Assembly: GCA_014584705.1 (NCBI GenBank)
Contig: JACTMJ010000014.1
Location: 1-64,000 of the forward strand
From: Acidobacteriota bacterium
GTDB taxonomy: Bacteria; Acidobacteriota; Terriglobia; Bryobacterales; Bryobacteraceae
Length of the DNA: 64,000 nucleotides
Direction: 5' to 3'
Position numbers and translations under genes: made by a program. Below, piece after piece: positions 44,800 through 54,040 of this stretch. The notes under the pieces were generated by a model. The model worked only from the letters and a program-made list of their open reading frames with translations. It searched no databases and was not told the DNA's origin. Position 1 is the first letter of the stretch. The number at the start of each line of letters is the position of its first letter.

Positions 44800-45432
44800 A
44801 TGCGGCGCGTTGGACTCACTGGCGGACTCGCCTCCGGGAAGAGCTTTGTCGGCGATACGCTCGTCTCGCTCGGCTGCTCTCTTCTCAAGGCCGATGAGGT
44901 TGGCCATCACCTGCTTGAACCCGACGGAGAAGCCTATCCCCTGGTGGTGGCCGCGTTCGGCCACTCCATCCTGGAACCGGATGGCAGGATCGATAGAACG
45001 CGGCTGGCGAGCCTGGTCTTCGGTCACCCGGAACGATTGCGGGCTTTGAATGACATCATCCACCCGATGGTATTCAAAGAGGAAGCGCGCTTCTTTGAGG
45101 AACTGGCGCGGAAACAAGCCGCGGCGCACCGCGAAGGAATGCATGCAGGATGCAAGGTTGGCGTCGTTGAGGCAGCGATACTCATCGAAACAGGCAACCA
45201 CGAGAGTTTTGAGAAAATGTGGGTAGCGTGGTGCCCGCGTGAATTACAGATCGAGCGGGCCATGCATCGCGGTCTCAGCCGCGCGCAGGCACTATCGCGG
45301 CTGGAGCATCAAATGCCCCTTGACGAGAAGCTGGCGTATGCGGATGAAGTGATCGATACGAGCGGCACGAAGGAAGAAACACGCACCAACGTGGAAGCGG
45401 CATTGCGGCGGCTGCTGGAGGAATGCGAATGA
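44800..45432 (+). CDS. coaE: Dephospho-CoA kinase
   Basis: 210 aa from the ATG at 44800, which has GGGAG upstream. An earlier in-frame start lacks a site. The P-loop is GLTGGLASGKS (residues 6-16), followed by KADEVGHHLLEP and DRTRLASLVFG. It performs the last step of coenzyme A synthesis. Its TGA overlaps the ATG of the downstream protease gene (ATGA), so the two are translationally coupled. Confidence 0.94.
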   Translation: MRRVGLTGGLASGKSFVGDTLVSLGCSLLKADEVGHHLLEPDGEAYPLVVAAFGHSILEPDGRIDRTRLASLVFGHPERLRALNDIIHPMVFKEEARFFEELARKQAAAHREGMHAGCKVGVVEAAILIETGNHESFEKMWVAWCPRELQIERAMHRGLSRAQALSRLEHQMPLDEKLAYADEVIDTSGTKEETRTNVEAALRRLLEECE

Positions 45433-46580
45433 GACGAGTGCTTGCTTTGGTGGTGGCGTTTTTTGCGGGGATCGCCGTTTACTACGTTACGGTCTCCGCA
45501 TGGAACCCATTCCGGGATCCCACCACCACCAGCAGCGGCTCCACGGCTTCGCTATGGGCCGGACCGGAGGTGGCTCGATCCGCCGACTTTGGCGCGGACG
45601 AACAGAATAATATCGACATTTACCAGAGGGCCAACCCCGCCACCGTGAATATCACCAGCGTCGAGTTCACGGAGAATTTCTGGTTCCAGGTGGTGCCGCG
45701 CGAGGGCGCCGGTTCCGGATTCCTCATCAACGCCGATGGCCTGATCCTCACCAACAATCACGTGATTTCAAGCGACGGACAGCGCCTGGAAGTGAGCCTC
45801 ATGGACCAGAGCCGCTACCCGGCGAAAGTGCTCGCACGCGACCTGGAAAACGATCTCGCTCTGCTCAAGATTGAAGCCAAGAAGCCCCTTCCCTTCCTTC
45901 GCCTCGGCGATAGCGACGCCGTGAAAGTGGGCCAGAAAGTGCTTGCCATTGGTAATCCGTTCAGCCTGGGCGGATCTCTCACGACGGGCATTGTTTCCGC
46001 CATCGGGCGGACACTCTCTTCCGGCCGCGATACCGTGCTAGAGGACATTATCCAAACCGACGCCGCCATTAACCCCGGCAACAGCGGCGGACCCCTGCTC
46101 GATTCCCATGGCGACGTCATCGGTATCAACACAGCCATCCTCAACGAGACGAATATCGGAATCGGCTTTGCAATGCCCATCAGCCGCGCTAAGCTGATGC
46201 TGGACGTGTATCGCGAGCGCGGCGCTTTTGTGCGCCCGTGGCTCGGCATCCGCCCCATGTTCGTGAACGGGGAACTCGCCGAATATCTGAACCTTCCCCG
46301 GGATGGCGGCTATTTGTTGCGCGACGTTTTCGACGGAGGATCCGCCGCGGCGGCCGGTTTGAAAGGCGCGGACCACGTGGTGCGCGTAGGCAATTACCGT
46401 ATCCCGATGGGCGGCGATTTCGTCACGGCGATCGACGGCCGAAAGGTGGATTCCTCCGACGTGCTGCGGCGCGTAATGGCCAAGAAGCGCGTGGGCGATA
46501 CGGTAGAGTTCAGCATCCTGCGGAACGGCAGCGCGCGGAAGGTGGAAGTGGCGCTGCGCGCCGCACCTCAGCAGCAATAG
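45429..46580 (+). CDS. HtrA/DegP-like trypsin-type protease with one PDZ domain
   Basis: 383 aa. The ATG at 45429 overlaps the coaE stop and has GGAGG at proper spacing. An ATG two codons earlier is too close to that site. An N-terminal hydrophobic anchor or signal is followed by the protease domain, with H111 (TNNHVIS), D142 (ENDLALLK) and S219 (NPGNSGGPL). One PDZ domain runs from about 285 to the end. It is a DegS/DegQ-like periplasmic protease for misfolded proteins or stress signalling. With a single PDZ and an N-terminal anchor, DegS-like topology is possible. Confidence 0.93.
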   Translation: MRRVLALVVAFFAGIAVYYVTVSAWNPFRDPTTTSSGSTASLWAGPEVARSADFGADEQNNIDIYQRANPATVNITSVEFTENFWFQVVPREGAGSGFLINADGLILTNNHVISSDGQRLEVSLMDQSRYPAKVLARDLENDLALLKIEAKKPLPFLRLGDSDAVKVGQKVLAIGNPFSLGGSLTTGIVSAIGRTLSSGRDTVLEDIIQTDAAINPGNSGGPLLDSHGDVIGINTAILNETNIGIGFAMPISRAKLMLDVYRERGAFVRPWLGIRPMFVNGELAEYLNLPRDGGYLLRDVFDGGSAAAAGLKGADHVVRVGNYRIPMGGDFVTAIDGRKVDSSDVLRRVMAKKRVGDTVEFSILRNGSARKVEVALRAAPQQQ

Positions 46581-46611
46581 GACCGGAACGATGCGGGGCG
46601 GGGCGCGAGGT

Positions 46612-47232
46612 TCACTCCGCGGCCGGCAACCCAAGTGCGGCGAGTTTTGCGCGCGTGGCCGCGTAACCAGTGTGATGGATGGCCGTGATTCCTAAAGATT
46701 GTGCGACCTGAACGAACATGGGCCGGTCTTCGATATAGACCACTCGGTCCGCCGGGGTCTGCGCGATATCGAGAGCGATGCGGAAGATATCTTCGTCGGG
46801 CTTACGAAAATGGACGAAACACGAGGAGATGAAGAAATCGATGAACTCATTCAGGGCGAAACGCCGGATGCGATATTCCGTCAACTCCCGCCCTTCGTTG
46901 CTGACCACGGCGATCTTCAGCCCGTACCGGGCCTTCAGGCCGCGGACCAGTTCCATCATGTGAGGAAAAGGCTTCGACTGCTCGAACATGAATTCCCGGA
47001 ATTGATCGAGCGAAAAGGAGCGCTTCCGGAAAAACACGACCCGGCCCAGGTATTGCTCCAGGGTGATTTTGCCCACCTCGTAGGTATCGAAAGTCAGGCG
47101 GTGCCGTTCCTCCATTTCATCCAACTCGAGGCCGAAGCGTTTCGAGGCGCGCTCACGCCCCGCATGATCCCAGCCGTTCGTGAGAAGAACGCCGCCGAGG
47201 TCGAGAAAGAGCGCTGAGATGGATTGTGTCAT
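46612..47232 (-). CDS. HAD-family hydrolase
   Basis: 206 aa. Motif I is FLDLGGVLL with the nucleophilic Asp. The second position of DxD is Gly, as in many FDLGG-type HAD phosphatases. Motif II is VVSNEG, and the last motif is VVYIEDRPMFV. The substrate is unknown, with sugar phosphates or nucleotides usual. It ends 31 bp from the convergent protease stop and follows the stress-protein gene by 38 bp. Confidence 0.85.
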   Translation of the reverse strand: MTQSISALFLDLGGVLLTNGWDHAGRERASKRFGLELDEMEERHRLTFDTYEVGKITLEQYLGRVVFFRKRSFSLDQFREFMFEQSKPFPHMMELVRGLKARYGLKIAVVSNEGRELTEYRIRRFALNEFIDFFISSCFVHFRKPDEDIFRIALDIAQTPADRVVYIEDRPMFVQVAQSLGITAIHHTGYAATRAKLAALGLPAAE

Positions 47233-47270
47233 GTCGGGCAGGCTCCTGCATAGCATGGCCGGTTGCGGCG

Positions 47271-47819
47271 CTAACGGCTGACGGCTTCCGCGTGTTCCGC
47301 GGCTTGCGGCGCGTGCAGTTCCAACTGCAAAGGGTGCGACGCCGCTATGATGTCGCGCGCTCTGGCAACCTCCGCCGCGGTGCCATGGGCCACCAGCAGG
47401 AACTTGTCTGCTTTCAGAGCCACCTCATATCTGAGCACGCTGTCCTTGGGGATGCCGATGCTAAAGAGGCCCGCACCCAGCACGCTCAGCCCGCCGACGA
47501 TCGCCGCGCTTTCAAGCGCGCCGACCATCCAGGAGACCAAGGGACCCGCCACCACCACCGGACCAATGCCGGGAATCGCGAAGAACGCGGCGCCAAACAG
47601 CATTCCCCAGATCCCGCCCCAGAAGGCGCCCTGCTTCCCCCAGTACCGCATCCGGTCGCCAGCGTTGTAGTACCCCACGACGCTTTCGTCGGTGTGGTAA
47701 TCCCTGCCAACGATGGACAGCTTCTTCATATCGAGCCCGGCCCTCTGCAAACCCTTCACGGCCTCTTCGGCCTGGGCATGCGTTTCGAAAATTGCCACTA
47801 CGGAATTCGGCTTAGACAT
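47271..47819 (-). CDS. General-stress-type protein with glycine-rich membrane segment
   Basis: 182 aa. The ATG at 47819 has GGGAGG 7 nt upstream. An N-terminal ferredoxin-like half (SVVAIFETHAQAEEAVKGLQRAGLDMKKLSIVG, in part) is typical of general stress protein 17M/YflT-like domains. Then follows a Gly/Ala-rich hydrophobic segment (GGIWGMLFGAAFFAIPGIG, and VVVAGPLVSWMVGAL) and a soluble C-terminal half resembling the N-terminal one (KADKFLLVAHGTAAEVARAR). It probably acts at the membrane under stress. The exact role is unknown. Confidence 0.78.
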   Translation of the reverse strand: MSKPNSVVAIFETHAQAEEAVKGLQRAGLDMKKLSIVGRDYHTDESVVGYYNAGDRMRYWGKQGAFWGGIWGMLFGAAFFAIPGIGPVVVAGPLVSWMVGALESAAIVGGLSVLGAGLFSIGIPKDSVLRYEVALKADKFLLVAHGTAAEVARARDIIAASHPLQLELHAPQAAEHAEAVSR

Positions 47820-48105
47820 CGCTTCGCCTCCCAGCTTCTCGGTCACTTTCCTCCCCCTCTTTCGTGTGAAGTTCCCGGCGCGTAGCCCGACCCGTTCACG
47901 CGCTCACACGGCCCGCGCTTCTGGAAAGCGACAACTTCGACGCGTGCGGAACGGCCTATCCGCATCCGATACGCGCGCTTAATCGTTGAACCGCTTTGGG
48001 CGATAGTTGGAACACCCTCCGGCTGGATGTGTTTCGGAAGCGGTGAGGCGAGGAGGGCCGAGAACGGGATTCAGATACTGGACTCCTATATGTTATATTG
48101 GGGGC

Positions 48106-48462
48106 GTGCCGACCGAATACGTACCCGCAATGATCTACATCCTGCTGGCAGGGACGTTCCTGATCGGGCTCCTCTTCGTGGCTAAGCTCTTGCGGCCCAG
48201 CGTCCCCAGCAAGGTGAAACAGGAAATCTACGAATGCGGCATTCCCACGATGTCGAACGCGCGTGGCCGCTACTCGGTGCGTTTCTACATCATCGCGATC
48301 CTCTTCGTGGTGTTCGACGTGGAAACGATCTTCCTCTTTCCGTGGGCAGTCCGTTACAAGCAGCTCGGATGGTTCGGCGTATTGGAAGTCGCCGTCTTCC
48401 TCGCGATCCTCTTCGTGGGTTACATTTGGGCCTACAAGAAGAAGGCGCTCCGCTGGAGCTGA
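48106..48462 (+). CDS. nuoA: NADH-quinone oxidoreductase subunit A, isolated
   Basis: 118 aa from a GTG start with GGGGG just upstream. Three transmembrane helices are visible (IYILLAGTFLIGLLFV, FYIIAILFVVFDVETIFLF and VAVFLAILFVGYIWAY). The conserved loop between helices 1 and 2 carries YECGIP and RYSVRFY, and FDVET is a signature of complex I subunit A. It would sit in the membrane arm of complex I. nuoB does not follow. The next gene runs the other way, so the subunit is encoded away from the rest. Confidence 0.94.
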   Translation: MPTEYVPAMIYILLAGTFLIGLLFVAKLLRPSVPSKVKQEIYECGIPTMSNARGRYSVRFYIIAILFVVFDVETIFLFPWAVRYKQLGWFGVLEVAVFLAILFVGYIWAYKKKALRWS

Positions 48463-48637
48463 GTGCGCCATTGCGTCCGCTCTGAACCCGGCCTTCGGTG
48501 CCGGTTCGGGGCGCGCGTGCGATCCAGAAGGCACGGGATCAGCGAGGCACAGAGAGGCCGGATGAAGCCGGCGACGACGCCTGCACCCGGAAACTGGTGC
48601 TCCTGCGCCCTCCGCAGCCGCGCGGCGCTCGACGGCT

Positions 48638-49978
48638 TCATGACTTCGCGAGTTTTCGCCGGTTGGCCCAAACCTTTTCGAATGCCTTCCCATACTGTTC
48701 GTTGAGTTCCGAGGCTTCGCCGCAGAACTGGGGCAGGAAGATGTGCCCGCGATTCACCTGCTCGGTTCCTGGCAGGGCCGCCGGAATCGCAGGAGCGTGA
48801 TGCCACCATTTCGCCTCGGAATAGATCGCCAGTTTGTGCTGCTCCGGGTAGTCCCAATAGGATGCGCGAACTCCCTCGGCCTTCAGCGCTTCAATCAGCG
48901 CGTCGCGAGAAACACCGGCCTTGCCCTGGTCGAACATCAGCATGTTGCCGTAGTAATATCCGCGGTGCTGGTCGGGCCGGCAGCGCGGCTCAGTGAGTCC
49001 GGGAAGCTGGCACAGACGCTGGTTCAACGCCCGGACATTCGACGCAATCAGCGCGTTACGCTCATCGAGCCCTCGCAATTGCTGACGGGCCACCGCCGCG
49101 GCGAACGGATGCATGCGAAACTTCTGGCCGAAGCCCGTACCCGCATATCGCCGTACCGGACTATCGGCGGCAAACTTCTCCGGATCTTCGTAATGTCCGA
49201 ACGCCGCCGCGCGCTCAAAGTACTCGCGAGTCTGGTACATTCCCATGCCGCCCTCCACCGACGGCATGGGTTTGCTGGCCTGGAAACTGTAAATACCCAT
49301 TGCGCCCCAGGTGCCCATCGCTTTGCCTTGCATCGACGCGCCGTGCGCGTGCGCGGCGTCTTCAAGAACGATCAGTCCCTTTTCCTTTGCCCACGAAGAG
49401 ATGTGGTCCATTTCGCAAGGCAACCCCCAGGAATGCATGGCAACCAGAGCGCGGGTTCGCGGAGTGAGCTTACGCTTCGCATCGTCCAGATCGAAGCAGG
49501 CGGTTTTTGGATCGATGTCGATGAAAATCGGCACGTATCCGAAGAAGCGCATTGCCAGACACGTCGCAAAGAAGGTGTAGGACGGTACCATGATCTCGCT
49601 GCCAGGCGGCAGGTCAAGCGCGAAGTACATGCTGGTGAGCGCGCTGGTCCCGTTCATGTGCGCCTTGACGAAGGACGCCTTGGTGTAGGCTTGCCATTCT
49701 TTCTCGAACCGCGGCAGTTCGGCATAGAAGCTCCCGGTGTCGATCAAGTCGTGGAGAGCCTTCTTTTCCGCCTCGCCGTAACGCGGCCAGCGGGTTAGCG
49801 CGGTTACCCGGGATGCGGATACCGTGACCGCCTTGGGACCACCGGACAGGGCCAGCGCCTCCGTACTCTCGTGCGCTGCCGGAGCCGCGCCGGCGGTGGC
49901 GAGTCCGGCCAAGGCGACGCCGCCCGCTTGTACAAATTCTCTGCGCGTGCGCGATTTCCTTGTTTTCGCTCCAGGCAT
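48638..49978 (-). CDS. DegT/DnrJ/EryC1-type aminotransferase with Tat leader
   Basis: 446 aa. The ATG at 49978 has AGGAG upstream and opens a twin-arginine leader (TRREFVQAGGVALAGL, residues 11-26). The fold-type I PLP domain follows, with HMNGTSAL for phosphate binding, EDAAHAHGA (D207) pairing with the pyridine nitrogen, and SFQASKPM with the Schiff-base lysine K236. The family usually makes amino-sugar nucleotides in the cytoplasm, so an export signal is unusual. It lies 13 bp downstream of the ceramidase-like gene on the same strand, a probable operon. The substrate is unknown. Confidence 0.85.
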   Translation of the reverse strand: MPGAKTRKSRTRREFVQAGGVALAGLATAGAAPAAHESTEALALSGGPKAVTVSASRVTALTRWPRYGEAEKKALHDLIDTGSFYAELPRFEKEWQAYTKASFVKAHMNGTSALTSMYFALDLPPGSEIMVPSYTFFATCLAMRFFGYVPIFIDIDPKTACFDLDDAKRKLTPRTRALVAMHSWGLPCEMDHISSWAKEKGLIVLEDAAHAHGASMQGKAMGTWGAMGIYSFQASKPMPSVEGGMGMYQTREYFERAAAFGHYEDPEKFAADSPVRRYAGTGFGQKFRMHPFAAAVARQQLRGLDERNALIASNVRALNQRLCQLPGLTEPRCRPDQHRGYYYGNMLMFDQGKAGVSRDALIEALKAEGVRASYWDYPEQHKLAIYSEAKWWHHAPAIPAALPGTEQVNRGHIFLPQFCGEASELNEQYGKAFEKVWANRRKLAKS

Positions 49979-49991
49979 TTCTTGGCTTCTC

Positions 49992-51383
49992 CTAATCCGT
50001 AAGTACTTTCTGAATGGCTTCCTTGAGGACCATTTCCGTTCCCGGACCCGAATTGGAGGCACTTGGCTCATAGCCTCCTTCACTCCACGCGCGATCGGTA
50101 CAAAGATAGCCGGGGCCTAAATCGGTGTAACCGGCAACGGCGACGAAGTCCCGCGGCCGCAGACGTTGCGCGTACTCCTGGAATGCGAGCATGGGCTCGC
50201 CCGGCAAATGAAGAATACGGATATTCCCCAGCTTCAGCGCCGTCGCAACCAGCGGTTCTCTCCTGTTCGCGAACGCGAGCCGCAGCGCCGCCTTATACAC
50301 GTTGTCGCCCTCGGCAGGCCCCACGGCGGCCATTTGGGCGAGGTCCCGGACGTTCGTTGCTGGCAACGACGCGGGGCGCGGAAGCACGGCGTTCGCGCTT
50401 CTCGAAGAAATCGCGGACGCGGGCTGAAACCGGGTTGCGGCAATCGCCGCGCGCATACCCCACTCCATTCGTTGAGCAAGGCCGTTTCGCGACGCGCTCC
50501 CGGCGTTGTATTTGCCCACGGTCACGTCGCCCGCGCATCCGGTGAAGTAGATCTGATGGATGCCCTCCTGCTTTTCCAGCGCCTCGCGCGCGTCGCTGAC
50601 GAAATCGCCGCTCACGTGTCCGTCGCAACAAAACGTCTGCGGGTGCGTGGCGTAATAATACAGGCGCGCCAGCGTCTTGCCCTTGGCCGCAAACGCGATC
50701 GTCTTGATCATCGGATCGATCGATCCCTCGGGAAGCGCCGCCATGGTGGGATTATTCCCGCTTCCGCTAAAGCGAGTGGCCAGTTTTCCGTCCGGCATCC
50801 TCACGCGCCGGGCCGAGGCCACACGCTCGACGGGGGCCTCGCCGCATCCGATCTGATCGAACGGGCTCATTTGCTCCGCCGCGTCTCGCACCGCGCGCGA
50901 AAGCCGCTCCATCGCGCGGCCAAGAAACGCTTCACTCATCCGCAATGGCGGTTTCGGCAACCGCTCCAGCAGAGCGTAGGCGCTCCCATCCACATAGGGC
51001 GCCGTGTGTTGGTGTACCGCCTGCACCAGCACGCGGTCCGCTCGGGTGCCCGCCGCCTTTGCGATGGTATTGCGAAAGAGAGCGTGCGTTGCATTGCAGA
51101 TTGCGCACCAATCCACCGCGCAGAGTACGTACCGGCTGCCGCCAGAGTCGAGGACGACGCCCTTCGCCCAGAGCGGGCTATCGACCTGGATCGCGGGCTT
51201 TGTCCAGATGAGTGGTTCGCCTGGTTCCGGGGTCACATCGGAACGGAAGGTTCCAATCCGCGACGCCGCCGGAGCCGCGCACAACAGGCCACTCGCCGTC
51301 GCGGTGGCCAGGAAAGCGCGCCTAGTAGTCCTCCCCGCACGACATGGATGCGCTTCGCAAGAATCGGGAGTGAATTCCCACAT
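49992..51383 (-). CDS. Neutral/alkaline ceramidase-like hydrolase, exported
   Basis: 463 aa from the ATG at 51383. The true start may be slightly further on, as no strong site is seen. A Tat-like leader (TTRRAFLATATASGLL) is followed by the N-terminal domain seen in neutral/alkaline non-lysosomal ceramidases. QAVHQHTAPYVD supplies an HxH metal pair, YYATHPQT another histidine, and SGDFVSDA the region of the catalytic serine. The protein is shorter than true ceramidases (about 650-700 aa) and lacks their C-terminal Ig-like domain. The substrate may therefore differ. It is the first gene of a pair with the DegT aminotransferase. Confidence 0.78.
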   Translation of the reverse strand: MWEFTPDSCEAHPCRAGRTTRRAFLATATASGLLCAAPAASRIGTFRSDVTPEPGEPLIWTKPAIQVDSPLWAKGVVLDSGGSRYVLCAVDWCAICNATHALFRNTIAKAAGTRADRVLVQAVHQHTAPYVDGSAYALLERLPKPPLRMSEAFLGRAMERLSRAVRDAAEQMSPFDQIGCGEAPVERVASARRVRMPDGKLATRFSGSGNNPTMAALPEGSIDPMIKTIAFAAKGKTLARLYYYATHPQTFCCDGHVSGDFVSDAREALEKQEGIHQIYFTGCAGDVTVGKYNAGSASRNGLAQRMEWGMRAAIAATRFQPASAISSRSANAVLPRPASLPATNVRDLAQMAAVGPAEGDNVYKAALRLAFANRREPLVATALKLGNIRILHLPGEPMLAFQEYAQRLRPRDFVAVAGYTDLGPGYLCTDRAWSEGGYEPSASNSGPGTEMVLKEAIQKVLTD

Positions 51384-51671
51384 TTTCAGTAGGAGTATAT
51401 AGACCGAATTCCAGGCCGTCAATGAGGGATTCTCCGGCGAGCCCGCCATTGGCCCCACCCGGTTCCCGATCCGGCAATGACTGGACGGTGACGCCGCTGG
51501 TCCTCGTCTTCCAGTTCCATCCGTCTCCTGGCCTCACTCGACTCCAGGCCGCAATCCATTGCCTTCAGGGTACCGGGCCGCCAGGCTTAGGGAGAATTCG
51601 GATTGCGCAGGCTCCGACATTCACCCGCCCTGTGGCCCCATCAGCCGCGATAGAATGATCGCCGGACGGCC

Positions 51672-53066
51672 ATGCAACAAGAAACTTCTTCGAAGCGCCG
51701 GAATTCCTGGAACCGGCGAGACCTGCTGATGACATCGGCGGCGACGGCGTTCCCCGGTATCCTGCGGGGGCAGCGGGGCGACGGGAAGCCCAATATCATC
51801 TGGATTCTGGGGGAAGATTTCAGCCCGGACCTGGGTTGCTACGGCAGCCGCGTCGTGCGCACGCCGGTGCTGGACAAACTGGCATCCGAGGGGGTGCGCT
51901 TCGACAGGGCCTTCACCACCGCTCCCGTGTGTTCGGCCAGCCGCTCCGCCTTCTGCACCGGCCTTTTTCAATCCACCATCGGCGCGCACAACCACCGCAG
52001 CCATCGCGACGACGGTTTCGCGCTTCCCAAGGGCGTGAAGGTGATTCCCGAACATCTGCGCGGTGCGGGTTATTACGCGGTGAATCTGGGCGGAGAATTC
52101 GCCCCCGGCGCGCGGGGCACGGCCAAGGAAGACTGGAACTTTCATACCGCCCCGGCATGGGATTCAAAACGGCTGGAAGGCCGGCCCGCCGGAAAGCCGC
52201 TCTATCTGCAGGTAAATTTCTCCGCCACCCACAAGGGGCCAGCCTTCGTCCAGGCACGCAAGGAAATGCCGCGAATCGATCCGGCGTCGCTTCCCCTGCC
52301 CCCTTATTGGCCGGACCATCCCGTGGTGCGGGACGAGTACGCGAACTATTTCGAAGCGGCTACGCTGCTGGACCGGCAGGTGGGCCAACTGCTGCAATTG
52401 CTGGAAAAGCAGGGCATCCTCTCGAACAGCGTCGTTTTCTTCATGGGAGACCATGGCCAGTGCCTCATCCGAGGAAAGCAGTGGCTTTACGACGCCGGGC
52501 TCCGGGTTCCGCTGATCGCGTGGTCGCCCGGCCGATGGAAGGCGGGAGAGGTACGGGAAGACCCCGTACTATCGCTGGACATGACGGCCACTTCTCTGGC
52601 TCTGGGTGGGGTGAAGCCCGAGCGCGAATTGCACGGTCAGGACCTCTTCGGCCCCGCCACCAAGCGCCGCGATCACGTCTTCGCCGCCCGAGACCGCTGC
52701 GACATGACGGTAGACCGCATCCGCTCCGTGCGCGACCGCCGCTACCGCCTGATCCGCAACTTCATGCCGGAACGGCCGTACACGCAATATAACGCATACA
52801 TCGAAAAGCAATACCCCACCCTGGCGGTGATGAAAGAGCTTTACGCCAAGGGAGAACTGAATGCGGCGCAGCAATTGTTCATGCAGCCCCGCAAGCCCGA
52901 ACTGGAGCTTTACGACACGCTGAAAGACCCCTTCCTGATTCACAATCTGGCGGGAGATGCCTCGCAGAAATCAAGAGTGGCGGCGATGTCCGCGCAGATC
53001 GACCGCTGGATCGTCGAATCCGACGATCAGGGCAGGATCCCCGAGAAGAGCGGTTCCGGCCATTAA
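51672..53066 (+). CDS. Sulfatase (S1 family), exported
   Basis: 464 aa. The leader contains NRRDLLMTSAATAF (Tat-like). NIIWILGEDFSPDLGCYG carries the first metal acids (E48 D49). The formylglycine motif is CSASR at 87-91, the alanine variant of C-x-P/A-x-R. MGDHGQCL supplies the later Asp-His. This pattern is like heparan N-sulfatase and choline-sulfatase-type enzymes rather than the arylsulfatase at 3186. It is divergent from the ceramidase-like gene and ends in a terminator that includes its stop codon. Confidence 0.92.
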   Translation: MQQETSSKRRNSWNRRDLLMTSAATAFPGILRGQRGDGKPNIIWILGEDFSPDLGCYGSRVVRTPVLDKLASEGVRFDRAFTTAPVCSASRSAFCTGLFQSTIGAHNHRSHRDDGFALPKGVKVIPEHLRGAGYYAVNLGGEFAPGARGTAKEDWNFHTAPAWDSKRLEGRPAGKPLYLQVNFSATHKGPAFVQARKEMPRIDPASLPLPPYWPDHPVVRDEYANYFEAATLLDRQVGQLLQLLEKQGILSNSVVFFMGDHGQCLIRGKQWLYDAGLRVPLIAWSPGRWKAGEVREDPVLSLDMTATSLALGGVKPERELHGQDLFGPATKRRDHVFAARDRCDMTVDRIRSVRDRRYRLIRNFMPERPYTQYNAYIEKQYPTLAVMKELYAKGELNAAQQLFMQPRKPELELYDTLKDPFLIHNLAGDASQKSRVAAMSAQIDRWIVESDDQGRIPEKSGSGH

Positions 53067-53080
53067 CGGAACCGTAATTT
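53051..53080 (+). terminator. Rho-independent terminator spanning the sulfatase stop
   Basis: CGGTTCCG (53051-53058) pairs with CGGAACCG (53067-53074) around an 8-nt loop that contains the TAA stop codon, and TAATTT follows. It separates the sulfatase from the cdaA operon. Confidence 0.7.
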
Positions 53081-53167
53081 CGGGTTAACCGGGCTGTCGC
53101 GTCGGCTACACTAAAAATACGGATTTGTGTGGGCCGTCGCGGGCGGCGTCATGTAACCAAAGAACGC

Positions 53168-54040
53168 ATGAATTCTTTTTTTCACGAGACGCTGGCGCTG
53201 ATGCCGCGGTTAAACCTGACCGCTGGCATTGACATTGTCCTGGTCGCGTGCCTGATCTACCAGTTTTTCCAGATCATCCGGGGGCGGAGAGCCGAGCGCA
53301 TCCTGGGCGGAATCATCCTGGTAATGCTCGTGTATCTGGGCTCGATTTACTTCGGTCTGGAGTTGCTGCGGAGCATTCTGGGGAATGCCATTCCGTACAC
53401 CGCGTTCGCACTGATCGTGGTGTTCCAGTCCGAGATCCGGCGGGTGCTGGCGAGACTGGGGAAAGCACGGCTGTTCGCTTTCGGCTCCCGGATGCAGAAC
53501 CGCGCCGGGCTGGACGAGATTCTGCTGGCGCTCGATGTGTTGCAGCGGAACCGGGTGGGCGCGCTGCTGGTGCTTGAGCGCGACATCGGCCTGCGAACGT
53601 TTACGGAAAGCGGCGTCCAATTGGACGCCTACATTTCGCGCGACCTGATTCTGGCGATCTTTCAGTTCGGAGGCGCGCTGCACGACGGCGCGGCCATCCT
53701 GCACCGAGACCGGATCGCCGCGGCCTCCTGCTTTCTGCCGCTCTCGATGAACCCCAGCGTTTCCCGAAGCCTCGGCACGCGCCACCGTGCCGCGCTGGGC
53801 GTTACAGAGGAGAGCGACGCGATCGCGATCATCGTCTCCGAAGAGACCGGGCGGATTTCCACGGCCGCATTTGGCGAACTGGCCACGGGGCTGACGTTGG
53901 CGGAGGTGGAGGAACGCGTGCTGCGCCACATGGCCGGCAAACACCCCACCGGGCGCGGGGCGGACATGAATACGACGCAATCGCTCCTCATCCCCCGGCT
54001 CGACGGCCGGACCGAGGTAAATCCGGAGACACGCCCGTGA
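53168..54040 (+). CDS. cdaA: Diadenylate cyclase CdaA
   Basis: 290 aa from the ATG at 53168. Three N-terminal transmembrane helices (residues about 20-35, 47-63 and 75-88) are followed by the DAC domain with LHDGAAI (DGA at 173-175) and GTRHRAALG (RHR at 205-207). It makes cyclic di-AMP from two ATP at the inner membrane. It is the first gene of the conserved cdaA-cdaR-glmM cluster and overlaps cdaR by 4 bp. Confidence 0.95.
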   Translation: MNSFFHETLALMPRLNLTAGIDIVLVACLIYQFFQIIRGRRAERILGGIILVMLVYLGSIYFGLELLRSILGNAIPYTAFALIVVFQSEIRRVLARLGKARLFAFGSRMQNRAGLDEILLALDVLQRNRVGALLVLERDIGLRTFTESGVQLDAYISRDLILAIFQFGGALHDGAAILHRDRIAAASCFLPLSMNPSVSRSLGTRHRAALGVTEESDAIAIIVSEETGRISTAAFGELATGLTLAEVEERVLRHMAGKHPTGRGADMNTTQSLLIPRLDGRTEVNPETRP

